DNA of 64,000 nucleotides from Dyadobacter sp. LHD-138 (GCF_030929615.1 NZ_JAVFVU010000013.1:159553-223552), one strand, 5' to 3'. Shown: positions 33,607 through 43,180, numbered from the stretch's first letter. Notes: generated by a model from the letters alone, not told the origin. Numbers and translations: made by a program.

Positions 33607-34548
33607 TTAAATCGTCACGACTACCTTTCCGCGTGTTTTTCCCGTTTCTACCTGTGTATGTGCCTGACCCAAATTTTCAAAGGTAAACGTCTTCGCAACG
33701 TGTGATTTGATAATGCCTTTTGACAAAAGGTCTGCAATCGATTTCATATCTTCGCCATTGGAATGTACAAGAAAGAAAAATCCGTTGATGCCTTTTGTTT
33801 TGGCTTTTTCCGTCACAGATTCAGCCAGACCCGAAGGGATCGAAATAAGCGTACCACCTTTTTTCACGACTTCCAGGGAGCGGTCAATATTTTCGCCACC
33901 AATGGTATCCAGCACAAAATCAATATCCTTCGCAACTTCCTCGAATTTCTGGTTTTTGTAGTCAATATGCTCATCAGCGCCCAGCGCAAGTACAAAATCC
34001 TTATTTTCCGCCGACGAGGTCCCGATTACATAAGCGCCCAAATGTTTGGCGATCTGAACGGTGTAGTGGCCAACTCCGCCCGCTGCCGAATGAACCAGTA
34101 CTTTATCCCCGGCCTTAATTTTAGCCTGACTGACGAGCGCCTGATAGGCTGTCAATGCGGCCAGCGTTGCCGCAGCAGCTTCGTCGTGAGAAATGTTGGC
34201 TGGTTTTAATGCCAGATGAGCCTCAGGAGTCGTCACATATTCAGCATAAGCACGGCCATGTCCCGGGAAATTTACCATACCAAAGACCTCATCTCCAGCT
34301 GCAAATCCTGTTACCGCAGAGCCTGTTTCAACAACAACACCCGAGATATCCCATCCGATAATTAACGGATCAATTTCTTTTAAGCGGCCGGACATCCCTT
34401 TTCCGGCGCGGGTTTTCACATCAACAGGATTAATGCTGATCGCTTTTACCTGAACCAATACTTCATTTTCCTTTACCACCGGTTTATCCAGCACGGCTTC
34501 AACCAGATTTTCAACACCTCCAAAATCTTTTAATACGATGGCCTTCAT
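33607..34548 (-). CDS. NADPH:quinone oxidoreductase-like MDR protein
   Basis: The 313-residue medium-chain dehydrogenase/reductase has GWDISGVVVETGSAVTGF, the nucleotide-binding VHSAAGGVGHYTVQIAKHLG, and KTRGKVVVTI at the end. Zinc-ligand cysteines are absent, which fits the zinc-free quinone reductase branch (ADH_zinc_N_2 type). It faces an AraC regulator gene across a 53-nt gap, so the two probably share a divergent promoter region and a regulatory link. Confidence 0.9.
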   Translation of the reverse strand: MKAIVLKDFGGVENLVEAVLDKPVVKENEVLVQVKAISINPVDVKTRAGKGMSGRLKEIDPLIIGWDISGVVVETGSAVTGFAAGDEVFGMVNFPGHGRAYAEYVTTPEAHLALKPANISHDEAAAATLAALTAYQALVSQAKIKAGDKVLVHSAAGGVGHYTVQIAKHLGAYVIGTSSAENKDFVLALGADEHIDYKNQKFEEVAKDIDFVLDTIGGENIDRSLEVVKKGGTLISIPSGLAESVTEKAKTKGINGFFFLVHSNGEDMKSIADLLSKGIIKSHVAKTFTFENLGQAHTQVETGKTRGKVVVTI

Positions 34549-34601
34549 AAAATTGTATATTTTTAATTAATTGAAAATGCAAAATTATACTGACGAACTG
34601 C

Positions 34602-35507
34602 ATGAAGTACGGTAATAATTTGCCATTATTCAGTAAATTTACCCTCGCTATGAAAGAGAACATGTATCAGCCGTTTGAGGTTATTTTCAAGGAACTCGAC
34701 GAGTGTCCCAAAGACGGACACAGTCATAATTTCTTTGAACTTGTCTACATTATTTCAGGGACGGGCAAACAGTGCGTTAATAAAAGTACCTTTAATTATC
34801 ATGCCGGGCATATGTTTCTGATCACACCGGAAGATTGCCATTCTTTCGATATTACAACTACGACGACATTTTGTTTCATTCGTTTTAATGATCAGTATAT
34901 TAAATCAAATTACCGTGATACTGACATTTCGGGTAAGAATGAGCGTGTTAAAAAGCTGGAATTTATTCTTCAAAATGCCAATCATCAGCCCGGCTGTATT
35001 CTCAGGCAACCCGGAGATAAGGCCCTGGTAAAGCCAATGGTCGACAGTATTCTGAGGGAATACGTCAACCGGGATTTGTATAATAAAGAGCTTATTGAGC
35101 AACTGGTAAACACTTTAATCATTGTTGTAGCCAGAAATATTGCCAAAATTTTACCAGAACATGTAAGCGAAGGAACAGAACAAAGAGCCGTAAATATCCT
35201 TCAATATATTCATCAGCATATTTTTGAACCCGAGAAAATCAGGACGGATCTGATAAGTAGGCACTTTGGTGTTTCGGAAAATTATCTGGGGAAGTATTTC
35301 AAAAAACAGACGGGCGAGACCTTGCAGCAATATGTGATTAATTATAAATTGAGAATGGTAGAAAACCGGTTGCTCCACAGCGAAATGCGGATCGGCGAAA
35401 TAGCCGCTGAAATGAGTTTTACAGACGAGAGCCATATGAATAAGCTCTTTAAAAAGTACAAAGGACTGACACCCTCGGATTTCAGAAAAAGTGCTGTGTC
35501 AGCCTGA
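34602..35507 (+). CDS. AraC-family transcription regulator
   Basis: This 301-residue protein has an N-terminal cupin-like sensing domain (GHSHNFFELVYIISGTGKQ) and a C-terminal double helix-turn-helix (about 205-300). The latter includes ISRHFGVSENYLGKYFKKQ and IGEIAAEMSFTDESHMNKLF, then KKYKGLTPSDFRK. It is divergent from the quinone-reductase-like gene and likely activates it. The inducer is unknown. Confidence 0.9.
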   Translation: MKYGNNLPLFSKFTLAMKENMYQPFEVIFKELDECPKDGHSHNFFELVYIISGTGKQCVNKSTFNYHAGHMFLITPEDCHSFDITTTTTFCFIRFNDQYIKSNYRDTDISGKNERVKKLEFILQNANHQPGCILRQPGDKALVKPMVDSILREYVNRDLYNKELIEQLVNTLIIVVARNIAKILPEHVSEGTEQRAVNILQYIHQHIFEPEKIRTDLISRHFGVSENYLGKYFKKQTGETLQQYVINYKLRMVENRLLHSEMRIGEIAAEMSFTDESHMNKLFKKYKGLTPSDFRKSAVSA

Positions 35508-35532
35508 AAGCCCAATTGATTAAGAATAATCG

Positions 35533-35540
35533 TAATTTTG
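35533..35540 (+). promoter_or_regulatory. -7 promoter box before the DUF3095 gene
   Basis: TAATTTTG matches TAnnTTTG and lies 22 nt before the ATG at 35563. A TTG upstream (35516-35518) is only 14 nt away, too close for a standard pair. Confidence 0.4.
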
Positions 35541-35562
35541 GGAAAAGCCTATTGATAGAACC

Positions 35563-36720
35563 ATGTCCCTGCTTCCAAACGATCTTTTCTATTCCAGATT
35601 ACCGGTAAACCAGATAGCATTGCGTGATCTACTGACAGAAGAACATTTGTTTTATAAAGTGCCGGAAAACTGGCTTGTAGTTGTTACGGATGTGAAAAAC
35701 TCAACGCAGGCCGTGCAAAACGGATTGCATGAAACCGTTAATCTTGTGGCGACGGGCTGCATCGTGGCGGTGTTGAATATTGCTTATAAGCATAATCTCC
35801 TCGTTCCCTTTTTCTTTGGCGGCGATGGTGCAACCTGTATCATACCGCCATCTATTCTGAAACCGGTCATGCAGTCGCTGCTGATCCATCAGGAAAATAC
35901 CCTGAAAAATTTTGAACTTGACCTCCGGGTCGGTTTTGTTCCGGTTGAAGATATTTATAAAAGGGGTTTCAGGTTGGTGATCAGCAAGTTCAGGAGCACT
36001 AGTATTTTTTCTATCCCGGTTGTCCTCGGAGACGGTTTGAACTATGCGGAGAAAGTTATAAAGGGAGAAGATCACCGGTTGTCGATTATCAAATCCGATG
36101 AAGAAAACCTGGATCTGGACGGGATGCAATGCCGATGGGACCGCATTGCTCCACCCGAGAATTATGATGAGGTGATCAGTCTGCTGGTTATTGCCAGACA
36201 TGAGTCAGAACAGGGCGCAGCGTTTCAGAAAGTGGTGAATTTTCTGGATGAAATCTATGGTACACCAGATAAGCGGCAACCCATTTCCGTAAATAAGTTG
36301 AAACTGAAAACCACGGTGACAAAACTTAATCTGGAAATGAAGGTAAAATTCGGTCATATCCGATTTTTGTATTTGCTCTATAACCGCTTTATGTCCTTGT
36401 TCGGATGGTATTATTTTCGGACGAGAGAAGGCAAAAGTTATCTGACCAGTATCGTGGATCTGGCGGATACACTGGTGATTGATGGTAGAATTAATACGGT
36501 TATTTCTGGCACGGCGGCACAGCGCATGGCGCTCGTGGAAGCCCTGGATGGACTGGAAAAGGAAGGCGAGATTCGGTATGGACTTTTTGTAAGCAACGAA
36601 TCGGTGATGTCCTGTTATGTACCGGGCGCAGACAACGCCCATATCCATTTTGTAGATGGTGCAGAGGGTGGTTATACCAAAGCCGCCGGTGTTTTGAAAC
36701 TTAAAAACCGTAATAGCTAG
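35563..36720 (+). CDS. DUF3095 family protein with class III cyclase-like features
   Basis: This 385-residue cytoplasmic protein matches my memory of DUF3095: SLLPNDLFYSRLPVN, then WLVVVTDVKNSTQAVQNG (about 47-64) and VPFFFGGDGATCIIPP (about 86-101). The D-x-x-x-S-T and GGDG motifs are arranged as in class III adenylate/guanylate cyclase domains. A C-terminal GTAAQRMALVEALDGLEKEGEIRYGL region follows, shown here only as a location near residues 318-343. The similarity to a cyclase is my reading; catalytic activity is unproven. It is a single-gene unit. Confidence 0.75.
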   Translation: MSLLPNDLFYSRLPVNQIALRDLLTEEHLFYKVPENWLVVVTDVKNSTQAVQNGLHETVNLVATGCIVAVLNIAYKHNLLVPFFFGGDGATCIIPPSILKPVMQSLLIHQENTLKNFELDLRVGFVPVEDIYKRGFRLVISKFRSTSIFSIPVVLGDGLNYAEKVIKGEDHRLSIIKSDEENLDLDGMQCRWDRIAPPENYDEVISLLVIARHESEQGAAFQKVVNFLDEIYGTPDKRQPISVNKLKLKTTVTKLNLEMKVKFGHIRFLYLLYNRFMSLFGWYYFRTREGKSYLTSIVDLADTLVIDGRINTVISGTAAQRMALVEALDGLEKEGEIRYGLFVSNESVMSCYVPGADNAHIHFVDGAEGGYTKAAGVLKLKNRNS

Positions 36721-36895
36721 ACGGCTATAACCCTTCTCGTTGGCTCTAATCGCCGTTTTTCTAAATTTTTTCTTTATATTAGAACTTCAAATATCAGTTC
36801 TCCCGGATATTCTTCAAATCCGGGAAATCGCTTCCCGATTTTGATTAGTTTTCGTTCAAAACCGCTTTTAGATACAACAAACACAAATTTTCACC

Positions 36896-37357
36896 ATGGC
36901 GTTATTAAAATTGCAAATCAATAACCGTAGCTATGAAACAGACGTGGAAGAAGATACTCCGCTTTTGTGGGTGTTACGGGATAATTTGGGGCTTGTTGGG
37001 ACCAAATTCGGATGCGGCATTGCCCAGTGTGGCGCGTGCACCGTCCATCTCGACGGCGAAGCAGTGCGCTCCTGTACACTACCGGTGTCAGCTGTGGGCA
37101 AAGGCAAAGTAACCACGATTGAAGGGCTGTCGGAAAAAGGAGATCATCCGGTGCAAAAAGCCTGGGATGAAATCGATGTGGCCCAATGTGGTTATTGTCA
37201 GGCTGGGCAGATTATGACGGCGGCGGCATTTTTGAAGAAAAATCCTAAACCTACGGACGCCCAGATTGTGGAGACGATGAGCGGCAACCTGTGCCGTTGC
37301 GGAACTTATCACCGTATCAGAGAAGCAGTAAAATCAGCGGCCTCCAAAACCAAATAA
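36896..37357 (+). CDS. (2Fe-2S) small subunit of a molybdenum hydroxylase (IorA-like)
   Basis: The 153-residue protein carries two [2Fe-2S] cluster sets. A plant-ferredoxin-type set has C40, C45, C48 ([10 protein letters not shown]) and C60. A second set in the xanthine-oxidase helical domain has C98, C101 (CGYC), C133 and C135 (CRC). It lies 2 nt before the molybdopterin subunit gene. It passes electrons from the Mo site to an acceptor, in the manner of isoquinoline 1-oxidoreductase alpha subunit. No FAD subunit gene is adjacent, which also fits the IorAB type. Confidence 0.93.
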   Translation: MALLKLQINNRSYETDVEEDTPLLWVLRDNLGLVGTKFGCGIAQCGACTVHLDGEAVRSCTLPVSAVGKGKVTTIEGLSEKGDHPVQKAWDEIDVAQCGYCQAGQIMTAAAFLKKNPKPTDAQIVETMSGNLCRCGTYHRIREAVKSAASKTK

Positions 37358-37359
37358 CC

Positions 37360-39504
37360 ATGCAGAACTTAGAACAAACATCAAGGAGGAACTTCCTGAA
37401 AATTGCTTCGGCTGCTGGCGGAGGATTGTTTTTGGGATTTAACTGGGCTAATGCAGCAGCGGTGCCTGTTATTGTAAACCCGGAATCACTGGCAGCGGGC
37501 GCCGTTAACTTTAACAGTTTTCTTACGATCGGAACGGACAACATCATCACGATATTTTCCCCGAATCCGGAAATAGGACAAGGCATAAAAACGGCCTTTC
37601 CAATGATCGTTGCCGAAGAACTGGATGCCGACTGGACATTGGTCAAAACCGTTCAGGCTAACCTGGATTCTAGTAAATACGAGCGTCAGGTGACTGGAGG
37701 CAGTGGTGCTGTTCCGCACTCATGGGAACGTTTGCGCAAGGCGGGCGCTACGGCGCGTTATCTTTTGGTTGAAGCGGCATCTAAACGCTGGAATGTTCCG
37801 GTTAGTGAAATTACGACGGAAAAGGGAAAGATTTTCCATAAATCTTCCGGCAAGTCGCTGGCTTATGGGGCATTGGCCGAAGAAGCATCAAAACTAACCG
37901 TTCCCAAAGAAGTAAAATTAAAGGACGAAAAGAGTTTTACATTGATCGGACAGAGTGTCCGCAATGTTGACAATAAAAATATTATCACCGGGAAGCCACT
38001 TTTTGGCCTTGATTTTTACCGGGAAGGCATGTTGTTCGCGTTGATACAAAGGCCAAAAGCATTTGGTTTGAAGCTAAAATCGGTGGATGCCGAAGCTGCG
38101 AAAAAGATGCCGGGTATCGTTAATGTCGTAACTTTTGAAAACAGCGTTGCCGTGGTTGGGAAATCAACCTGGCAGGTGAAAAAAGCCCGCGAGCTATTGA
38201 AAATAGAATATGAAAAGGAATTCGATCTGGAAAGCTCTACGGATCATAACCGTATTTTCAAGCAATTACTGGACGGGGGAGAAGCAACCGTACGCAGGAA
38301 AAACGGTGACGTGGACGCGGCTTTTAAAAATGCAGCCAAGGTAATTACGGCGGAATATCAGTGCCCTTTTTTACCGCATAGCCCGCTGGAACCTATGAAC
38401 TTTTTTGCACACGTACGTGAAGATGGCGTGGAGCTGGTAGGTCCTACGCAAACACCGGACCGGGCCCGAGGCGAGGCAGCGAAGATTACGGGCTTTCCTC
38501 CTGAAAAGATAACGGTGGAGATCACAAGACAAGGGGGAGGTTTCGGGCGAAGGCTTGCCGCCGACTTTGCGATTGAGGCAACCCATGTTTCAAAATTGAT
38601 GAAAGCACCGGTGAAAGTAATCTGGACGCGTGAAGATGATATGACGGGTGGAACCTACCGTCCGGCTGTACGTTACCGGTTTGAAGCCGCTTTGGATAAA
38701 TCAGGACAAATGATCGGTTACAAACTTCGGGGCGTTGGGATGAACGCGGGTAATCCGACCCGTGAAGATAATTTCCCGTCCGGCGCAGTGGATAATTTAC
38801 TGATTGATTCCGTTGATCATAAATCACCGATTACAACGGGTCCCTGGCGCGCACCGATCACGAATTTCCTGGCTTATGCCGAACAATCTTTTTTGGATGA
38901 AGTTGCCGAGGCGGCTGGGAAAGATCCCGTACAATTTCGTCTGGAATTATTGGAAAAAGCGAAAAAGGCGCCGGTGGGAGAAATTAAATATGATATCGAC
39001 CGCATGATCGCTGTCATTAAACTAGCTGCTGAAAAAAGTAACTGGGGTAAGAAAAAAGGCGTGCATCAGGGTTTTAGCGTTTATTTTTCACATCGCTCCT
39101 ATGTGGCGCAAGTGGGTGAGGTAATCGTTGAAAAAGGAAAACCTGTGCTGAAAAATATGATTGCCGCGGTGGATTGTGGCATTGTGATCAATAAAAGTGG
39201 TTCTCTTCAGCAGGTTCGGGGCGGTGTTGTCGACGGTATCGGCCATGCCATGTATGGTAATCTTACTTTTAAAGACGGTGTACCGGATCAAAGTAATTTC
39301 AACGGTTTCAGGTTGATACGCATGAATGAAATTCCGGAGGTCGATGTCCATTTCGTTGATAATGGGATTTCGCCAACCGGTCTGGGTGAACCGGCTTTGC
39401 CTCCTGCAGGAGCCGCTGCCGCTAACGCATTTTATAGGGCGACAAAGAAAAGGCTTCGTAATCAGCCTTTTATTGAGGAGGAGGCGTTTAAGAATATTTC
39501 CTGA
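37360..39504 (+). CDS. Molybdopterin-binding large subunit of a Tat-exported aldehyde oxidase/isoquinoline oxidoreductase-like enzyme (IorB-like)
   Basis: I start at 37360 (MQNLEQTSRRNFLKIASAAG), where a twin-arginine signal begins just after the stop of the small subunit. The earlier ATG at 37291 lies inside that gene. The 714-residue protein has the IorB layout: NPEIGQGIKTAFPMIVAEEL, GGSGAVPHSWERLRKAG, QGGGFGRRLAADFAIEA near the Mo site, and a final GLGEPALPPAGAA containing the catalytic Glu. The small subunit lacks its own signal and is presumably co-exported. The substrate (N-heterocycle or aldehyde) is unknown. Confidence 0.92.
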   Translation: MQNLEQTSRRNFLKIASAAGGGLFLGFNWANAAAVPVIVNPESLAAGAVNFNSFLTIGTDNIITIFSPNPEIGQGIKTAFPMIVAEELDADWTLVKTVQANLDSSKYERQVTGGSGAVPHSWERLRKAGATARYLLVEAASKRWNVPVSEITTEKGKIFHKSSGKSLAYGALAEEASKLTVPKEVKLKDEKSFTLIGQSVRNVDNKNIITGKPLFGLDFYREGMLFALIQRPKAFGLKLKSVDAEAAKKMPGIVNVVTFENSVAVVGKSTWQVKKARELLKIEYEKEFDLESSTDHNRIFKQLLDGGEATVRRKNGDVDAAFKNAAKVITAEYQCPFLPHSPLEPMNFFAHVREDGVELVGPTQTPDRARGEAAKITGFPPEKITVEITRQGGGFGRRLAADFAIEATHVSKLMKAPVKVIWTREDDMTGGTYRPAVRYRFEAALDKSGQMIGYKLRGVGMNAGNPTREDNFPSGAVDNLLIDSVDHKSPITTGPWRAPITNFLAYAEQSFLDEVAEAAGKDPVQFRLELLEKAKKAPVGEIKYDIDRMIAVIKLAAEKSNWGKKKGVHQGFSVYFSHRSYVAQVGEVIVEKGKPVLKNMIAAVDCGIVINKSGSLQQVRGGVVDGIGHAMYGNLTFKDGVPDQSNFNGFRLIRMNEIPEVDVHFVDNGISPTGLGEPALPPAGAAAANAFYRATKKRLRNQPFIEEEAFKNIS

Positions 39505-39519
39505 GTAAATTACGAATGT

Positions 39520-39569
39520 AAAAAGAGTTTCAGGCGAATGTCCGATGGCATTTTTCTGAAACTCTTTTT
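39520..39569 (+). terminator. Terminator after the Mo-hydroxylase operon
   Basis: AAAAAGAGTTTCAG (39520-39533) pairs with CTGAAACTCTTTTT (39556-39569), followed by GTTGTT. Confidence 0.85.
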
Positions 39570-39663
39570 GTTGTTATCCAATCAGGTTGCTGTGACTTAT
39601 GCCTTGTGATAACGCGGCTTAATTTTTGCAATAACGATGTAAACCACCCAAAACTGAGAACCT

Positions 39664-40266
39664 ATGAATCCAACCATCGCTATCGTTATTCTTGCCGCCG
39701 GGAAATCGTCACGGCTGGGCCAGCCAAAACAGCTGCTGCCATTTAAAGGCAAGAGTTTATTGATTCACGTTGTTCAGATCGCTAAGCAGGTATCTGAAAA
39801 TGTCTTTGTTATTATCGGATCGGATAAAAAAAAGATGGAAGCTGAAATTAAAAATGAGGCGGTTGATACTGTTTTTAATGAAGCGTGGGAAGAAGGAATG
39901 GCGTCTTCGATCCGTTGTGGTTTGCTGCGTGCAACAGAGAAAATTCAGGATTTAGGTTCGGTCATTTTTATGGTTTGTGACCAGCCTTTTGTAACGACAG
40001 GTTTGCTTCAAAATTTAGTCCAGGAAAAAGAACGATCAGGCAAAGCTATTGTAGCCAGCGCGTATGCGGAAATAGCCGGAACCCCGGTTTTGTTTGATAA
40101 AAGTGTTTGGCCAGAATTGATGGAATTGCAAGGTGATATTGGTGCCCGAAAAATTATCGTCAAAAACAAAGAACGTGTAGCCACAATTGATTTTCCCTTG
40201 GGGAAAGTGGACATGGATACGGCGGAGGATTACAGAAAATTGCTGCTGCAAAAGGATTTGATATAG
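39664..40266 (+). CDS. mocA: MocA-like molybdenum cofactor cytidylyltransferase
   Basis: The 200-residue nucleotidyltransferase has LAAGKSSRLGQPKQLLPFKG at about residues 11-30 and VFMVCDQPFVTT around the catalytic Asp. This domain adds CMP to molybdopterin (MCD cofactor) for xanthine-oxidase-family enzymes, which makes biological sense directly beside iorAB-like genes. It has its own transcription unit after a terminator. Confidence 0.88.
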   Translation: MNPTIAIVILAAGKSSRLGQPKQLLPFKGKSLLIHVVQIAKQVSENVFVIIGSDKKKMEAEIKNEAVDTVFNEAWEEGMASSIRCGLLRATEKIQDLGSVIFMVCDQPFVTTGLLQNLVQEKERSGKAIVASAYAEIAGTPVLFDKSVWPELMELQGDIGARKIIVKNKERVATIDFPLGKVDMDTAEDYRKLLLQKDLI

Positions 40267-40301
40267 TGGTTGGTTAGAGAATTTCGCGGAGCAGGTTCTG
40301 T

Positions 40302-40500
40302 CACCTCTTCGAGGTTTTGTGGATGAATTTCGCCATGGTTAGCTATAATACTTTCAACCCTTCGGGTTTGTGGGTTTAGGAAACGGATGGCACACTGTCA
40401 AACTTAAATAAGGCAACGTCTACCCCCTTACTTAATCCCGAAGGGATGATAGTATTATAGAAAGATGGTTTAAGATCGAAAGGTGAAACCCCGTAGGGGT
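40302..40500. repeat. Intergenic inverted repeat with nested palindromes
   Basis: Arms 40343-40366 (starting CTATAATACTTTCAAC) and 40437-40460 (ending ATGATAGTATTATAG) are inverted with 22 of 24 matches. Small palindromes flank them: ACCTCTTCGAGGT at 40302-40314 and ACCCCGTAGGGGT at 40488-40500. It fills the space between the convergent mocA and xdhC genes; no T-run terminator is clear. Confidence 0.7.
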
Positions 40501-40526
40501 GGCCGATTTAACAACGATAAAACCAA

Positions 40527-41756
40527 TTACATAGGCCCAATTCCACAGTGATTTGAAATGTCATCGGGCGGTGATACCACCAAGCTGCGTTTCTTTTTGT
40601 CAACGGGTACAATCGTTTCATTCGCCGAACGACTGTGAATCACATCTTTTTTTTGCCGTAAAGGTGTCCCCGGCTTTTTATTTAACGCCGCTTTTATTTC
40701 GGACAGCACCGATAATGCAATTTCCTCAGAAGTTTCGGCCCCGATGTCAAGCCCCACGGGACCATAAATTCGGGTTTTGTGGGCTTCTGTAACGACAAAA
40801 CCATCTTCTTCCAAATCACTGAACATGCGTTCTAGTTTCTTTTTCGGTCCAAGACTACCGATATAAGGTGCATGCTCATTTTGAACAAATTCACGCAAAA
40901 CCCCCAGATCGTAGTTGTAGTTATGCGTCATCAGCACAAAAACCGTTTGCGCATCACAATTGATTTTTGACACGACTTCATGGGATTTGGCAACCAAAAT
41001 ACGATGTGCAAGCGGAAATCTTTCTTGTGTTGCCTGATTTGCGCGGCCGTCGGCAACTGTTATGCGCCAGCCTAAAAGCGAAGCCATGCTTACCAGTGGA
41101 ATGGCGTCATTTCCCGCTCCGACAATCACAAGGGAAACTGGCGGTTTAAGGAATTCTATAAATGCGGTGAGTTTTTGCTGGTCAAAGGTATAGGTTTGAA
41201 ATACCGATTCCTGTTTTTCAAAAGCAGTTTCTGAATCTTCAATAACCGTATTAATATAGGTCGAGAATTGATCGCGGACGACAATTTCTTCCTGATTTTC
41301 AATATAGAGAATGCCTGTTCCCGGCTGGTTTGTCCGGTTTGTCAGGGAGAAAAGCGTTAGCAAAACAGCATTGACACGCTGCGCTGTCGTTTTTTTCAGA
41401 AGTTCAATAGGATGATTTTCTACCTCGGTATTTATCGGCTCAAAAAGAATATGGACAATACCATTGCAACCAAGCTGTACACCAAATTTGGCGTCGTCTT
41501 CGTCGTCCATCGTATCATATGTTACGAGTTTATTAGTCTGTTGGGAGATCGCAAGCAACGCTTTTCTTAGCGCATCACCCTCAAGGCATCCGCCGCTGAT
41601 GGCTCCGGTGAGTTGACCGTCTTCCGTTACGAGCATTCGTGCGCCTGGCCTGCGGTAAGACGAGCCTTCCACATGTACGACTGTGGCTAACGCCATCCTT
41701 TTTCCTGCTTCCAATGCCTGGTGGTAGGCCTGTATGATATCTGAGATCTCTTTCAT
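40527..41756 (-). CDS. XdhC/CoxI-family molybdenum-enzyme maturation protein
   Basis: The 409-residue protein has an N-terminal XdhC_CoxI domain (ALATVVHVEGSSYRRPGARM, then GQLTGAISGGCLEGD) and a C-terminal Rossmann-like XdhC_C domain (SLVIVGAGNDAIPLVSMASL, later GPVGLDIGAETSEEIALSVL). XdhC-type proteins bind the Mo cofactor, help sulfuration and insert it into xanthine-oxidase-family enzymes. The gene shares one base with the stop of the cysteine desulfurase gene (TAATG), so the two are translationally coupled. Together with mocA and iorAB this is a dedicated enzyme-plus-maturation cluster. Confidence 0.92.
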   Translation of the reverse strand: MKEISDIIQAYHQALEAGKRMALATVVHVEGSSYRRPGARMLVTEDGQLTGAISGGCLEGDALRKALLAISQQTNKLVTYDTMDDEDDAKFGVQLGCNGIVHILFEPINTEVENHPIELLKKTTAQRVNAVLLTLFSLTNRTNQPGTGILYIENQEEIVVRDQFSTYINTVIEDSETAFEKQESVFQTYTFDQQKLTAFIEFLKPPVSLVIVGAGNDAIPLVSMASLLGWRITVADGRANQATQERFPLAHRILVAKSHEVVSKINCDAQTVFVLMTHNYNYDLGVLREFVQNEHAPYIGSLGPKKKLERMFSDLEEDGFVVTEAHKTRIYGPVGLDIGAETSEEIALSVLSEIKAALNKKPGTPLRQKKDVIHSRSANETIVPVDKKKRSLVVSPPDDISNHCGIGPM

Positions 41757-42931
41757 TAATTGCTGGCGGCAGAAAGTTTTAATGCTATCCTGTGTTTTTC
41801 GATGATTTCGGTAATAATCCTGTAACTCTCCTCAATTTCCGAAAGTGTCGTGAATCTTCCAAGGCTGAAACGAAAAGAACTTAACGCCATGGAGTCGGAG
41901 AGTCCAAGTGCTTTTAAAACATGACTTGGCCTGGTGGTAACAGAAGAGCAGGCCGAGCCTCGCGACGCCGCGACTTCCCTGCATATTTCCAGCAACAGGT
42001 TTTCGCCATTTACAGCATCAAACGACATATTTGTAATATGGGGTAATCTGTTTTCCTGGCTCCCATTGACATAGGTTCCGGCCAGTTTTAATAATTCGCT
42101 TTCCAGTTTATCCCGTAAATATTTGATTGCTGTTGTCGCGCCGTCCAATTCATTTTGACAAAGTTCACAGGCCTTACCAAAACCTACAATCCCGGGCACA
42201 TTAAGTGTTCCGCTCCGCATATTTTTTTCATGCCTTCCGCCGTGGATTTGGGATGAAATAACCACTTTGGGGTTCTTTCGCCTGACATACAGGGCTCCAA
42301 TTCCTTTCGGACCGTATAATTTGTGTGCGCTGATTGAAAGCAGATCGATTCCATCTTTTTCTACATCCACTGGTATTTTTCCCACGGCCTGCGTCGCATC
42401 GGAAAAAAAGAGTACATCATGTTTTCTCGCAATCGCACTGATTTCTTGAATGGGTTGGATCGTCCCGGTTTCATTATTGGCGTACATGATCGAAATCACC
42501 AGGGTACGATCCGTTATCGCTTTTTCGAGATCATTCAAATCAACCAGGCCTTCCTTGGAAACGGGTAAATACGTAACATGACCACCATTTTGCTCAATCC
42601 ATGCACAGGTATCGAGCACGGCCTGGTGTTCGGTGACACAGGTTATCATGTGATTTCCTTTACCGCCCGAATTTTCAAAAACGCCTTTAATAGCCAGATT
42701 AATGGATTCAGTGGCGCCGGAAGTAAATACAATTTCAGTCGGATGCGCTCCGATCAGCTCCGCAACCTGCTGTCTGCCAATATCAACGGCCTCTTCGGCT
42801 GTCCAGCCATATACATGCGAGCGGCTCGAAGCATTCCCGAAGTTTTCCAAAAAATAGGGGAGCATCGCCTCCAAGACCAACGGGTCCATGGGCGTTGTGG
42901 CACTGTTGTCAAGGTATACGGGTAATTTCAA
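41756..42931 (-). CDS. Cysteine desulfurase (NifS/IscS-like), likely for Mo-cofactor sulfuration
   Basis: The 391-residue PLP enzyme has H102 (EHQAVL) over the PLP ring, D178 (FFSDATQAVGK), the Schiff-base K204 (SAHKLYGPKG) and the active-site C328 in SRGSACSS. Being upstream of and coupled to the xdhC-like gene, it likely delivers sulfur for the terminal Mo=S ligand of the nearby hydroxylase. A general Fe-S role is possible, but isc/suf genes are absent here. Confidence 0.9.
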   Translation of the reverse strand: MKLPVYLDNSATTPMDPLVLEAMLPYFLENFGNASSRSHVYGWTAEEAVDIGRQQVAELIGAHPTEIVFTSGATESINLAIKGVFENSGGKGNHMITCVTEHQAVLDTCAWIEQNGGHVTYLPVSKEGLVDLNDLEKAITDRTLVISIMYANNETGTIQPIQEISAIARKHDVLFFSDATQAVGKIPVDVEKDGIDLLSISAHKLYGPKGIGALYVRRKNPKVVISSQIHGGRHEKNMRSGTLNVPGIVGFGKACELCQNELDGATTAIKYLRDKLESELLKLAGTYVNGSQENRLPHITNMSFDAVNGENLLLEICREVAASRGSACSSVTTRPSHVLKALGLSDSMALSSFRFSLGRFTTLSEIEESYRIITEIIEKHRIALKLSAASN

Positions 42932-43155
42932 ACCGGTCGTTTTATTGATTGTACGACAATATTAACACCATCAGGGCAAACATCATTCCCGATTGCGCGA
43001 CTGTTTGTTTGTCAGTACATCAGCTGGATAAAAGGCTGATGGGTTGTATCGGGCTTGCACGCAATATTGGGTTTGATAGCTCTCCAATATGAGTCCGTTG
43101 GTTATAGGCTTATTTGATGAAAAAATATAAAAAATATTCCATCAAATATTTTTTA

Positions 43156-43180
43156 GTTTAATCGATTAAACTTACATTTG
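43156..43180 (+). promoter_or_regulatory. LacI operator 1 with -7 promoter box, upstream of susC-1
   Basis: The perfect 16-bp palindrome GTTTAATCGATTAAAC (43156-43171) is followed after one base by TACATTTG (43173-43180), a TAnnTTTG -7 box. The same arrangement precedes the lacI gene at 50070-50094, which supports repression by that protein. Confidence 0.85.
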
